This document shows, in pieces, positions 53,621 to 62,506 of a stretch of DNA of 64,000 nt (its first letter is position 1; the number at the start of each line of letters is the position of its first letter). Where the stretch lies: the NCBI RefSeq assembly GCF_007992095.1, contig NZ_BJZP01000019.1, positions 26,742-90,741 on the forward strand. The letters are read 5' to 3'. Below the pieces are notes generated by a model. The model was not told where the DNA came from. It did no database searches and saw nothing but the letters and a program-made list of their open reading frames with translations. The position numbers and the translations under genes are program-made. The DNA is from Paenirhizobium naphthalenivorans. Its GTDB lineage: Bacteria > Pseudomonadota > Alphaproteobacteria > Rhizobiales > Rhizobiaceae.

Positions 53621-54892
53621 ATGAGAGGGGCTGATCTGGTTCAACCGGCGCGCTTCAAGCGCCTTGCCTGGCGAATCGCTGCAGTCGCACTGGCATTGAT
53701 CTCGGGCCTGGTCGGCACGGCGACCTTCGCCGGGCAGGTGGCAACCGGGGATCCGCTTGCAGCCTACGCCGCCCGCATCGTCGGCGATCGTGCCCGCACC
53801 CGCATCGTCATGGAATTCGACCGTAAACCCGAGGTCGCCATTCGCTACATCGGCAAACCCGACCGTATTGTCGTCGACATGCCGTCGACGCTCTTCACCT
53901 TTCCCGAGGCGGACCTTCGGGCGAGGGGGCTGTTTCGCGACATCCGTTATGGTTCCATGGGGGCTGGCTCGGCCCGGTTGGTGCTGACCGCCGAACGGCC
54001 TGCGCGGCTCGTCGCGAGCGAGGTCATGGCCAATGAAGGCGGCGAGGGCTATCGGCTCGTGCTCGACGCGGAAATGGTATCGCAGCAGGATTTCGATGCA
54101 CTGGTGAGCGACCAAACCTGGATGTCGGCGAGTGCCGAAGCAGCGACGAGCGCTCAGCGTGGCGACCGTATCGCGGCGACGGAGCCGGCCGTCCCGGGCG
54201 CTTTCGTCATCGCGATTGATGCGGGGCACGGCGGCATCGATGCCGGTGCGGCTGGTGCGACGACGAAGACGCCGGAAAAGGAGATCACGCTGGCCTTTGC
54301 CAAGGCTCTTCTCGAGCGACTGAAGGGGGAGCCCGGTATCGAAGCCTTCCTGGTGCGGGAGGGTGATGAATTCCTTTCGCTATCCGAGCGCGTCACCATT
54401 GCTCGGCAGCGGGATGCGAACCTGCTCATTTCCTTTCATGCTGATACACTGCGCCAGAACAATATCCGCGGCGCCACAGTCTATACGATCTCGGACAAGG
54501 CATCCGACCGCATGGCGGCTGACCTCGCCGAACGCGAGAACCTGTCCGATGCGGTGGGCGGTGTGAGTCTCTCCAGCGAGCCGGCCGAGGTTTCGGACAT
54601 CCTGCTCGACTTGACGCGCCGCGAAACGCAGGCCTTCTCGATTTCCTTGGCCGATGCGGTGGTGCGGTCCTTCGACGGACAGGTGGCGCTGATCAACAAT
54701 CCGCACCGCTATGCGGGCTTTCGTGTATTGCAGGCCCACGATGTTCCCTCAATCCTGTTGGAACTGGGCTTCCTGTCAAACAAGGAAGATGAGAAGCTCC
54801 TGCTCGATCCCGCGTGGCGGACCAAGATCGCAGACCTGCTGGCGATTGCCGTCAAACGCTACCGCCTTCCTGTTGTCGCCAACGGGGGCTGA
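53621..54892 (+). CDS. amiC: N-acetylmuramoyl-L-alanine amidase with AMIN domain
   Basis: A 423-residue periplasmic cell-wall amidase that cuts septal peptidoglycan between MurNAc and L-Ala. A signal/anchor (about residues 14-38) is followed by an AMIN domain (about 40-135) and the Amidase_3 catalytic domain with zinc ligands in AIDAGHGGID and LISFHADTL and the catalytic Glu in LLELGFLSN. ATG 53621 is used because a good signal peptide follows; the longer frame upstream is not convincing. It is followed by PBP1a, a conserved pairing in rhizobia. Confidence 0.93.
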   Translation: MRGADLVQPARFKRLAWRIAAVALALISGLVGTATFAGQVATGDPLAAYAARIVGDRARTRIVMEFDRKPEVAIRYIGKPDRIVVDMPSTLFTFPEADLRARGLFRDIRYGSMGAGSARLVLTAERPARLVASEVMANEGGEGYRLVLDAEMVSQQDFDALVSDQTWMSASAEAATSAQRGDRIAATEPAVPGAFVIAIDAGHGGIDAGAAGATTKTPEKEITLAFAKALLERLKGEPGIEAFLVREGDEFLSLSERVTIARQRDANLLISFHADTLRQNNIRGATVYTISDKASDRMAADLAERENLSDAVGGVSLSSEPAEVSDILLDLTRRETQAFSISLADAVVRSFDGQVALINNPHRYAGFRVLQAHDVPSILLELGFLSNKEDEKLLLDPAWRTKIADLLAIAVKRYRLPVVANGG

Positions 54893-55081
54893 CGCGTTGG
54901 GGATCGGACCGCTTGGGTGCTGCTTTAGCGAGGAATGGCCCTATTTTCCTCACATTCGGGCGGTTACTCCGAAGTGGGTCGCTTGCGTCTTGCCAATGAG
55001 TGCATGACGTGCATAACGCCACGAGGTGTGCGATGTTTGTCCATTGTGCGCTGAACCGAAAGCATTGCCGGTAGCTCAAAT

Positions 55082-57535
55082 ATGATCAGACTGATTGGTT
55101 ATCTCTTCGGAATCGCCTCTGTCCTTGCCTTGGGCCTGGCGGGCGTGGTTGCCGTTTACCTGAACGGCGTCGCGAAGGATTTGCCGGATTACGCAGTGTT
55201 GTCGAGCTATGCGCCGCCGGTCACCACGCGCATTCACGCGGGCAATGGCGCGCTGATGGCTGAATATGCGCGCGAGCGGCGCCTTTTTCTGCCGATTCAG
55301 GCGATCCCGGATCGCGTAAAAGCGGCGTTCCTGTCGGCGGAAGACAAGAATTTCTACAACCACCCTGGTGTCGATGTTTACGGCCTCGGCCGCGCCATCC
55401 TGGTCAACTTGCAGAACCTTGGGTCCGGTCGTCGTCCGGTCGGCGCATCGACGATCACCCAGCAGGTGGCGAAGAACTTCCTGCTTTCCTCCGACCAGAC
55501 GATGGACCGGAAGGTCAAGGAAGCGATCCTGTCCTTCCGCATTGAGCAGACCTATTCGAAGGATAAGATTCTCGAACTCTATCTGAATGAGATCTTCTTC
55601 GGCATGAATGCCTATGGCATCGCCGGGGCGGCACTCACTTATTTCGACAAGTCGGTGACTGAACTGACCATCGCCGAGACCGCCTATCTCGCCGCTCTTC
55701 CCAAGGGGCCGTCGAACTATCATCCCTTCCGTCATACCGAAGCTGCGATCGAGCGCCGTAACTGGGTTATTGACCGCATGGTCGAGAACGGTTTCGTGGC
55801 CAAGGCCGATGGCGAGGAAGCCAAGAAGCAGCCGCTGGGCGTCACTGGTCGTCGTTCGGGCTCCTATCTCTTCGCCTCCGACTTCTTCTCCGAGGAAGTG
55901 CGTCGCCAGATCATCGAGAAGTATGGCGACAAAGCGCTTTACGAAGGCGGTCTTTCGATCCGGACCTCGCTTGATCCGCAGATGCAGATTTATGCTCGCA
56001 AGGCCCTGCAGAATGGCTTGATGACCTATGACCAGCGTCGTGGCTATCGCGGCCCGGTGGCGCAGATCGAGGTCTCCGGCGACTGGGGTGCCGAACTTGC
56101 CAAGGTCAACGGACTGAGCGATGTGCCGGAATTTAAGCTGGCCGTCGTGCTTGCCGTCTCCTCGTCGCGTGTCGATATAGGTTTGCAGCCGGCCAAGGAG
56201 GCCGGTGGCAAGGTCGTGGCGGAACGACAGACGGGTCGCATCATGGCCGAGGACATGCAATGGGCCTACCGTGCCGCCAGCGGCGACCGCAAGACGGCGA
56301 AATCGCCGGAAGGCGTGCTGACGGTAGGGGACGTGGTATTCGTCGAGCCTGTTGCTGATGCCGAAGGCAGTTACAAGCTGCGCCAGCCGCCGAAGGTGCA
56401 GGGTGGCCTGGTTGCCATGGATCCGCATACCGGCCGCGTGCTCGCCCTGGTCGGTGGCTTCTCCTACGCTCAGTCGGAATTCAACCGTGCCACCCAGGCG
56501 ATGCGGCAGCCGGGGTCGTCCTTCAAGCCCTTCGTTTACGCCGCCGCCCTCGACAATGGTTATACGCCGGCCTCGGTTATCATGGACGCGCCGATCGAAT
56601 TCGTTTCCGGTGGACAGGTCTGGCGGCCGCAGAACTATGGCGGCGGTTCGGCAGGACCATCGACCCTGCGTCTGGGCATCGAAAAGTCTCGCAATCTGAT
56701 GACGGTTCGGCTCGCCAATGACATGGGTATGAACTTGGTTGCCGAATATGCCGAGCGCTTCGGCATCTATGACAAGATGAACCCGGTCCTGGCCATGGCG
56801 CTCGGCTCGGGCGAAACCACGGTGCTGCGTCTGGTCTCCGCTTATGCCGTGCTGGCCAATGGCGGAAAGCAGATCAAGCCCACCTTGATCGACCGGATCC
56901 AGGACCGTTACGGCAAGACCATCTTCCGCCATGAGGAGCGCGTGTGCGAGGGCTGCAATGCCAACGTCTGGGAAGGCCAGGAGGAGCCGACTGTCGTGGA
57001 CAACCGCGAGCAGGTGCTCGATCCGATGACCGCCTACCAGATTACCTCTATGATGGAAGGCGTGATCTTGCGCGGCACCGCCGCCGGCAAGGTCAAGCTC
57101 GACCGACCCGTCGCCGGCAAGACCGGTACCACCAACGACGAGAAGGACACCTGGTTCGTCGGCTATACGCCGGATCTCGTCGCCGGGCTTTATATCGGTT
57201 TTGATACCCCCGCACCTATGGGCCGTGGCGCCACGGGCGGCGGCCTTGCCGCCCCGGTTTTCAACGACTTCATGCAGGCCGCGGTCGCTGGCACGCCGCC
57301 GGGCAAGTTCCACCTGCCCGAGGGGATGAGCCTGATCCCGGTCAACCGCAAGACCGGCATGTATGCCGCCGAGGGCGATCCCGATACGATCATCGAGGCT
57401 TTCAAGCCCGGCACCGGCCCGGCCGATACTTTCTCGGTTATCGGTATGGAGAACTATGCTGCTCCGGAAGAGATTCTGCGGGAATCGCCGCAGGCCAATC
57501 AGGCTGTCACGTCCGGCGCCGGCGGCCTTTTCTGA
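55082..57535 (+). CDS. mrcA: Penicillin-binding protein 1A
   Basis: An 817-residue bifunctional peptidoglycan synthase. One N-terminal membrane helix (about residues 4-28) is followed by the GT51 glycosyltransferase domain with Glu87 in SAEDKNFYNHPGVD, an OB-like linker region, and the transpeptidase domain with active-site Ser479 (SSFK), the SRN motif and KTGT at 680-683. A Cys pair in CEGCNAN near residue 622 is unusual-looking but common in this group. It ends in a short tail. A 12-base-pair hairpin follows. Confidence 0.96.
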   Translation: MIRLIGYLFGIASVLALGLAGVVAVYLNGVAKDLPDYAVLSSYAPPVTTRIHAGNGALMAEYARERRLFLPIQAIPDRVKAAFLSAEDKNFYNHPGVDVYGLGRAILVNLQNLGSGRRPVGASTITQQVAKNFLLSSDQTMDRKVKEAILSFRIEQTYSKDKILELYLNEIFFGMNAYGIAGAALTYFDKSVTELTIAETAYLAALPKGPSNYHPFRHTEAAIERRNWVIDRMVENGFVAKADGEEAKKQPLGVTGRRSGSYLFASDFFSEEVRRQIIEKYGDKALYEGGLSIRTSLDPQMQIYARKALQNGLMTYDQRRGYRGPVAQIEVSGDWGAELAKVNGLSDVPEFKLAVVLAVSSSRVDIGLQPAKEAGGKVVAERQTGRIMAEDMQWAYRAASGDRKTAKSPEGVLTVGDVVFVEPVADAEGSYKLRQPPKVQGGLVAMDPHTGRVLALVGGFSYAQSEFNRATQAMRQPGSSFKPFVYAAALDNGYTPASVIMDAPIEFVSGGQVWRPQNYGGGSAGPSTLRLGIEKSRNLMTVRLANDMGMNLVAEYAERFGIYDKMNPVLAMALGSGETTVLRLVSAYAVLANGGKQIKPTLIDRIQDRYGKTIFRHEERVCEGCNANVWEGQEEPTVVDNREQVLDPMTAYQITSMMEGVILRGTAAGKVKLDRPVAGKTGTTNDEKDTWFVGYTPDLVAGLYIGFDTPAPMGRGATGGGLAAPVFNDFMQAAVAGTPPGKFHLPEGMSLIPVNRKTGMYAAEGDPDTIIEAFKPGTGPADTFSVIGMENYAAPEEILRESPQANQAVTSGAGGLF

Positions 57536-57557
57536 CACTGCATTGAGGTCCATTGCG

Positions 57558-57590
57558 TGCGGCCGCCCCTTTACATCGGGGGCGGCCGCA
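57558..57590 (+). terminator. Strong hairpin between mrcA and prfB
   Basis: Twelve-base perfect arms (TGCGGCCGCCCC / GGGGCGGCCGCA) with a 9-base loop, 22 bases after the mrcA stop. There is only a weak T content afterwards (TCTAATTC), so it may terminate partly and otherwise protect the mrcA 3' end. Confidence 0.5.
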
Positions 57591-57635
57591 TCTAATTCAC
57601 GACCCAGTCAAACACCGAGGTGAAGATCTACCACG

Positions 57636-58764
57636 ATGCGCAATGAGATTGAGAACGTAGTCGACGAAATCAAGCAGGCCATAAGCCTGCTGAGGAGGCA
57701 TCTTTGACTGGGATCAGGCGGTAAGACGACTGGACTGGTTGAACAACAAGGCAGAGGACCCGAACCTCTGGAATGACGCAGGCGAAGCCCAGAAGTTGAT
57801 GCGCGAGCGTCAGCAGCTTGATGAGAGCATCAATGGCGTCAAGCGGCTCGAACAGGAGCTGAACGACAACATCGAGCTCATTGAGATGGGCGAAGAGGAA
57901 GATGACGAGACCGTCGTCAATGACGCCGAGAATGCCCTCAAGGCGTTGAAAGCCGAGTCCGGGCGGCTTCAGGTCGAGGCCATGCTGTCGGGCGAAGCCG
58001 ACGGCAATGACACCTATCTCGAAGTCCATTCCGGCGCCGGTGGCACCGAGAGCCAGGACTGGGCCAACATGCTCTTGCGCATGTATATCCGCTGGGCAGA
58101 GAAACAGGGATTCAAGGTCGAAGTGCTCGAAGTGCATGACGGCGAAGAGGCCGGCATCAAGTCCGCGACCATTCACGTCAAGGGCCACAATGCCTATGGC
58201 TGGCTGAAGACCGAATCGGGTGTGCATCGCCTGGTGCGAATCTCGCCCTATGATTCGAACGCGCGGCGCCATACCTCGTTTTCGTCGATCTGGGTCTATC
58301 CGGTCATCGATGATTCGATCCAGATCGACATCAACGAGAGTGACTGCCGTATCGACACCTACCGTTCGTCGGGCGCTGGCGGACAGCATGTCAACACGAC
58401 AGACTCGGCGGTGCGTATTACGCATATCCCGACCGGCATTGCGGTCTCCTGCCAGCAGGAACGCTCGCAGCATAAGAACAAGGCCAAGGCCTGGGACATG
58501 CTGCGCTCGCGCCTGTACGAGGTTGAGCTTGAAAAGCGTGAGGCTGCGGCCAATGCCGAAGCGGCGTCCAAGAGCGATATTGGCTGGGGGCACCAGATCC
58601 GGTCCTACGTTCTGCAACCCTACCAGTTGGTCAAGGATCTGAGAACCGGTGTCGAGAGCACCGACCCGGACGGCGTGTTGAACGGGGACCTGAACGACTT
58701 CATGGAAGCCGCCTTGGCCCACCGAATCAGTGGCAAGGCAGACGCTGTCTCCGATATCGACTGA
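57636..58764 (+). CDS. prfB: Peptide chain release factor 2 (programmed +1 frameshift)
   Basis: RF2 ends translation at UGA and UAA. Reading from ATG 57636 gives 23 codons and then an in-frame TGA (57705-57707). Skipping T57705 gives GAC TGG GAT and continues for 352 more residues, 375 in all. The GGQ catalytic motif is at about residues 248-250 (SGAGGQHVN), and the codon-recognition loop is [13 protein letters not shown], with SPY instead of the E. coli SPF, as in other alphaproteobacterial RF2. An annotation that ignores the frameshift would begin at TTG 57739 and lose the first 34 residues. Confidence 0.95.
57693..57708 (+). promoter_or_regulatory. Programmed +1 frameshift signal of prfB
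   Basis: AGGAGG (57693-57698), 3 bases (CAT), then CTTTGAC (57702-57708). This is the same Shine-Dalgarno-like stimulator, spacing and slippery CUU-UGA-C site used for RF2 autoregulation in E. coli. Low RF2 favours the shift and so more RF2. Confidence 0.95.
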
Positions 58765-58795
58765 TCGACTGTTCTCTGAACCGGAGAAAAGGAGC

Positions 58796-58817
58796 GGCGG
58801 GCATTTGCCCGCCGTTT
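58796..58817. terminator. Hairpin between convergent prfB and the secreted-protein gene
   Basis: GGCGGGC-attt-GCCCGCC with GTTTC after it on the plus strand. Placed 32 bases after the prfB stop and 14 bases before the end of the opposing gene, it could end transcripts from both sides. Confidence 0.55.
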
Positions 58818-58830
58818 CGCATGGTGATTT

Positions 58831-59334
58831 TCAGTTCGTCTCGCGCTCGACACGGATTTCGCCGAATTCGTCGATCAGCACCGTCCACCCCTCAGGCTCA
58901 ACCTGGGCCGGGTCGGTTTTCAGGTAGACGGTGGCGAAAAAGCCCGGTTGGCGACTCACGCCGGTCGAATCCTCCGGCCGGATGTCGGTGACATAGGGGT
59001 GGATTCCCGTAAATTCCTCAAGCTCGATGCTTTCTTGAACTGCGGGCCCTGTTTCCGTAGACAGGATCCGCTGTAGATAGACTTTGGCGGTGCGGTCGGG
59101 TTGGCGGATCGAGATGAGCTTGTAATAGCCCCTGCGCGGGGCGGGTTCCTGCGCATCGTCTTCGTGCGCAACCGGTGTGGCGGTCGTTTCATCCCCAGCA
59201 TCTCCTTCCCAGTAGCCTCCGCTGACGACGAAGGTCGCGGTTACGGGAAGTTGATCGATGTCGTCGGCAAACGCTGGACTGCCTGCGAGCAGGAGGCCAA
59301 GAAGGCTGGCGCGGATAAGCAGTGCAGTGCCCAT
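58831..59334 (-). CDS. Conserved exported protein of unknown function
   Basis: A 167-residue protein. A signal peptide (MGTALLIRASLLGLLLAG, cleavage near AFA-DD) precedes an acidic stretch and a compact region with RRGYYKLISIRQPDRTAKVY and VTDIRPEDSTG that looks mostly beta-strand. I recall similar proteins beside nadK in rhizobia but no function. The ATG at 59334 is chosen for the signal peptide; the open frame extends 36 codons further up. Confidence 0.75.
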   Translation of the reverse strand: MGTALLIRASLLGLLLAGSPAFADDIDQLPVTATFVVSGGYWEGDAGDETTATPVAHEDDAQEPAPRRGYYKLISIRQPDRTAKVYLQRILSTETGPAVQESIELEEFTGIHPYVTDIRPEDSTGVSRQPGFFATVYLKTDPAQVEPEGWTVLIDEFGEIRVERETN

Positions 59335-59347
59335 GATCAGGTCTCTC

Positions 59348-60121
59348 TCAGTCAGAAAACTGCTCGGCGAGAATGCGGTCAGACCAAGAACGATCCGGAT
59401 CGGAAAGAATGCGTGCGGTGGTGTCTTGCGACTGGGCGACATGCACTCTGATTACCGACTTCACCTCGGTGTGATCGGCCACCGCGTTAACCGGCCGTTT
59501 TTCCGGCTCCAGCACGATGATCTCGACACTGACCTTATCCGGCAAGAGCGCACCGCGCCAGCGGCGCGGACGGAACGGGCTGACAGGGGTCAGCGCGAGT
59601 AGCGGCGCCTCGAGCGGCAGGATCGGCCCATGGGCCGAGAGATTGTAGGCGGTCGACCCCACTGGCGTGGCGACCATCAGTCCGTCACAGATCAGTTCAT
59701 CCAGCCGCACCTTGCCGTCGATCATCACACGCAGTTTGGCAGCCTGGTAGGATTGCCGCAGTAAGGACACTTCGTTGATTGCCAGCGCCACCGAGACCGT
59801 GCCATCGGCGTTGGTCGTCGTCATTTTCAGCGGATGAAACTCGTTCTCGACCGCTGCCGCGATGCGTTCATGCAGATTTTCAGTCGAGTAATCGTTCATC
59901 AGGAAGCCGACCGAGCCGCGGTTCATGCCATAGACCAGCTTGCCGGAGTTCATCGTGTCGTGCAGTGCCTGAAGCATGAAGCCGTCTCCCCCGAGGGCGA
60001 CGATCACATCCGCCTCGGCGGGACTCACATTGCCATAAAGCGCCTCGAGTTCCCCGCGTGAGGCCTGGGCCTCGTCCGAATTGGAGGCGATGAAAGAGAG
60101 CGACTTGAACGAACGCGACAT
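59348..60121 (-). CDS. nadK: NAD kinase
   Basis: A 257-residue cytoplasmic enzyme that phosphorylates NAD to NADP. It has GGDG at residues 44-47 (VALGGDGFML), the NE-containing AINEVSLLR, DGLMVATPVGSTAYNLSAHG and the C-terminal PVSPFRPRRW region. It is 13 bases upstream of the exported-protein gene and probably in one operon with it. Confidence 0.96.
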   Translation of the reverse strand: MSRSFKSLSFIASNSDEAQASRGELEALYGNVSPAEADVIVALGGDGFMLQALHDTMNSGKLVYGMNRGSVGFLMNDYSTENLHERIAAAVENEFHPLKMTTTNADGTVSVALAINEVSLLRQSYQAAKLRVMIDGKVRLDELICDGLMVATPVGSTAYNLSAHGPILPLEAPLLALTPVSPFRPRRWRGALLPDKVSVEIIVLEPEKRPVNAVADHTEVKSVIRVHVAQSQDTTARILSDPDRSWSDRILAEQFSD

Positions 60122-60219
60122 GGGCAGCCCTTTATGATCGGCGCTAGTGGTACATGATAAAGCGCGGGAACCACAAGCCGTTGCCCCGGCAAACGGTTCT
60201 GTCGTTGTTGCGATCCGAT

Positions 60220-60248
60220 TTGAACGACACTGGTGACAGCGCGATATT
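60220..60248 (+). promoter_or_regulatory. Probable promoter of tRNA-Thr
   Basis: TTGAAC (60220-60225), 17 bases, GATATT (60243-60248). Transcription would start near 60255, some 37 bases before the mature tRNA. Confidence 0.45.
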
Positions 60249-60291
60249 TTGCTTTACCGCAATTCGTTTTCCCCTTATGGACGGTCCAACT

Positions 60292-60367
<76 letters not shown>

Positions 60368-60403
60368 CTTTTCCTGACAATCGAATGCAGACAAGAGCAC
60401 GGT

Positions 60404-60419
60404 CGCGGCTATAGCCGCG
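60404..60419 (+). terminator. Palindrome after tRNA-Thr
   Basis: CGCGGCTATAGCCGCG is a perfect 16-base palindrome, extended by flanking G-C pairs, followed by GACCATTTTCG. It lies 37 bases after the tRNA and between convergent transcripts. Plausible but weak terminator. Confidence 0.35.
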
Positions 60420-60463
60420 GACCATTTTCGTCGCTGGTGCGAAGGGTGATGCCCGCGCTGGTG

Positions 60464-61678
60464 TCAGTCCTCGGAATCCTTGCGGACCGCCTCCTGAATT
60501 TCGTGAATGAGGTCTGGAAGGGCGCTTTGCACTCGGTTCCAGCTTGGCATGAACGGGGTGGCGTTCGGGTTGTCGAGGAACACATTTCCGGCCTCAATCA
60601 GATTGGCGGCGAATAGCTCGACAGCCTGTTCCTCCTTGTGTCGATCCGTGGTCAAGCCGTTCATCCGAGCGTCGTTGTGGTAGATTTCGACGAGATCCAG
60701 CGCGTTGCGGTAATAGGTGGCTTTCAGCGTCCGCAGGCTTTCCTGGCTGAAGGTTACACCGTCAGTCGCCAGCTTGCGCAAAAGCGACTTGGCGATATCG
60801 ATGGACATGCGCGAGAGGCCGCTTGCGGCGTCGTCTGCGGACAGCGCTTGATGTTTGTGATCATAGCTGTCGGCGATGTCGACTTGGCAGATGGCGTTGT
60901 TCGAATAGTTGCGCCAAAGCTCCGACAGCACGCCGATTTCGAGGCCCCAGTCCGATGGGATGCGGATATCTGGCAACAGATGGGCTCGCATGGCGAATTC
61001 GCCGGCCAACGGATAACGGAATGCCTTCAGGTAGTCGATATAGGGGTGATGGCCGATCACATTCTCCAGGCTGAGCAGCAGTGGGGTCACCAGCAGACGG
61101 GTCACGCGGCCGTTCAAGGAACGGTCGGCGATGCGCGGATAATAGCCCTTGGCGAAAACATAGGGAAAGCCGGGATTGGTGACGGGGTAGACCAGGCGCG
61201 CCAGCATGTCTCGGGAATAGGTGGTGATATCGCAATCGTGCAGCGCGACGACGCCGGCGCTGCGCGCGCCGAGCACATAGCCAATGCAATACCAGACATT
61301 GCGGCCCTTGCCCGGCTGGTCAGGTGCAAGACTGGCTTGGTCGAGCTGCGCGTCGATGGCCTTGAGCCGTGGCCCGTCGTTCCACAGAATCACATGCTTC
61401 TGCGGCAGCCGAGAGAAATAGGTCTTGGCGTGTTCAAATTGTTCCCGGCTTGCCTGGTCTAGACCGATGACGATTTCCGAGATGTAGGGAACCTGGGCGA
61501 GTTCCGAGACGATATGTTCCAGCGCTGGCGCTTCAAGCTCCGAATAGAGAGAAGGCAGGATCAGCGTGATCGGTCGGGTAGCGGCAAAATGTTCGATTTC
61601 CCGTTCCATCCGCTCCAGCGACCGTTCTCGCAGGTTGTGCAGTGTCGCGACGACGCCGTTCTGATGAAAATCGGCCAT
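60464..61678 (-). CDS. Glycosyltransferase of the glucosyl-3-phosphoglycerate synthase type (GT81)
   Basis: A 404-residue family-2-like glycosyltransferase. It has an N-terminal ITLILPSLYSEL segment, GKGRNVWYC for nucleotide-sugar binding, and the metal-binding DCD at residues 148-150 (VVALHDCDITTY), followed by PLAGEFAMRAHLLPDIRIP. These match enzymes joining glucose or mannose to 3-phosphoglycerate. The next gene is a matching phosphatase. Together they should make glucosylglycerate or mannosylglycerate, compatible solutes. Which sugar is used cannot be told. Confidence 0.8.
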   Translation of the reverse strand: MADFHQNGVVATLHNLRERSLERMEREIEHFAATRPITLILPSLYSELEAPALEHIVSELAQVPYISEIVIGLDQASREQFEHAKTYFSRLPQKHVILWNDGPRLKAIDAQLDQASLAPDQPGKGRNVWYCIGYVLGARSAGVVALHDCDITTYSRDMLARLVYPVTNPGFPYVFAKGYYPRIADRSLNGRVTRLLVTPLLLSLENVIGHHPYIDYLKAFRYPLAGEFAMRAHLLPDIRIPSDWGLEIGVLSELWRNYSNNAICQVDIADSYDHKHQALSADDAASGLSRMSIDIAKSLLRKLATDGVTFSQESLRTLKATYYRNALDLVEIYHNDARMNGLTTDRHKEEQAVELFAANLIEAGNVFLDNPNATPFMPSWNRVQSALPDLIHEIQEAVRKDSED

Positions 61679-61729
61679 TGGCTTTCCCCTTGTTGTCTAT
61701 CCGGCGCGACCTCGGATTCGCGCCGCTGT

Positions 61730-62506
61730 TCATTTCGCTCCAACGATCCTCAGAATCATATCGTTCCAGCCCGCAGGCCCGGCTTTGTCTGACCGCAATA
61801 TATGGCCCGTGCGCTCCCTCTCTGTGACAGGAAGCGCAAGATGCGCTGGATTGGCAATGATGACGCCCGTGTCAGCCGTTTGCAGCATCTCAAGGTCGTT
61901 CGGAGCATCGCCCAGCGCGATGATGTCGACCGGTGCGCCCGTTTCCGCGGCGTAATGCGCCGCAATTTCAGCCATCCGCTGCGCCTTCGACGTCTTGGGC
62001 ATGACGGTGAAGAAGCGCCCGCCCTGTATCGCCTGGTACCCCTTGTCCGCGATCAAGCGAAGAAACTCGGCCTTTTCGTCCTGGCTGCCGGAAAAAAGTC
62101 CGGGCTCGGAAAACCGCCGATCCTTGGCCAGTCGCGCGTCTTCCAGCGCAAGTCCGGTCAGTTGCGCGACCTCTTGCTCCGTCCAGTCGCCAAAACCCCG
62201 GAACAGGTCGCACAGCGGTTCAGGCAGCGCGTGAAGCATTGCACGTAAGGCCTCGTAATGACTCCCACCTTCAGCAGCTGATTCGGTTTCGGGGTAGGCA
62301 ATGCCTGCGCCATTTTCGACGATCAGCGGTTGATCGAGCCCCATCTCCCTGGCTATGGGGCGCATTTCCGCTTCTGTCTTGCTGCTGGCGAGAATCAGGG
62401 GAATGCCGCTCTCAGCCAGCAACCGCAGCGCTGGCCGAGCCGGTTCGAATGAATAGGTCTCGTGGTCGAGCAGTGTGCCGTCGAGGTCCGAGAAGACGAC
62501 GATCAT
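61730..62506 (-). CDS. Mannosyl/glucosyl-3-phosphoglycerate phosphatase (HAD, MPGP family)
   Basis: A 258-residue HAD phosphatase of the Cof/MPGP group with DLDGTLLD at residues 7-14, LILASSKTEAEM (motif II), Lys in PKTSKAQRM (motif III) and ALGDAPNDLEML (motif IV). LIVENGAGI is typical of MPGP. It lies upstream of the GT81 gene (51 bases) and overlaps rlmB by 4 bases, so the three are probably one operon. The likely reaction is removal of phosphate from the glycosyl-3-phosphoglycerate. Confidence 0.82.
   Translation of the reverse strand: MIVVFSDLDGTLLDHETYSFEPARPALRLLAESGIPLILASSKTEAEMRPIAREMGLDQPLIVENGAGIAYPETESAAEGGSHYEALRAMLHALPEPLCDLFRGFGDWTEQEVAQLTGLALEDARLAKDRRFSEPGLFSGSQDEKAEFLRLIADKGYQAIQGGRFFTVMPKTSKAQRMAEIAAHYAAETGAPVDIIALGDAPNDLEMLQTADTGVIIANPAHLALPVTERERTGHILRSDKAGPAGWNDMILRIVGAK

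Noticed and set aside
55076..57553. 825-codon minus-strand frame opposite mrcA
   Set aside because: It mirrors the complete PBP1A gene, whose motifs are unequivocal; GC-rich codon usage leaves the complementary frame open. No protein features.
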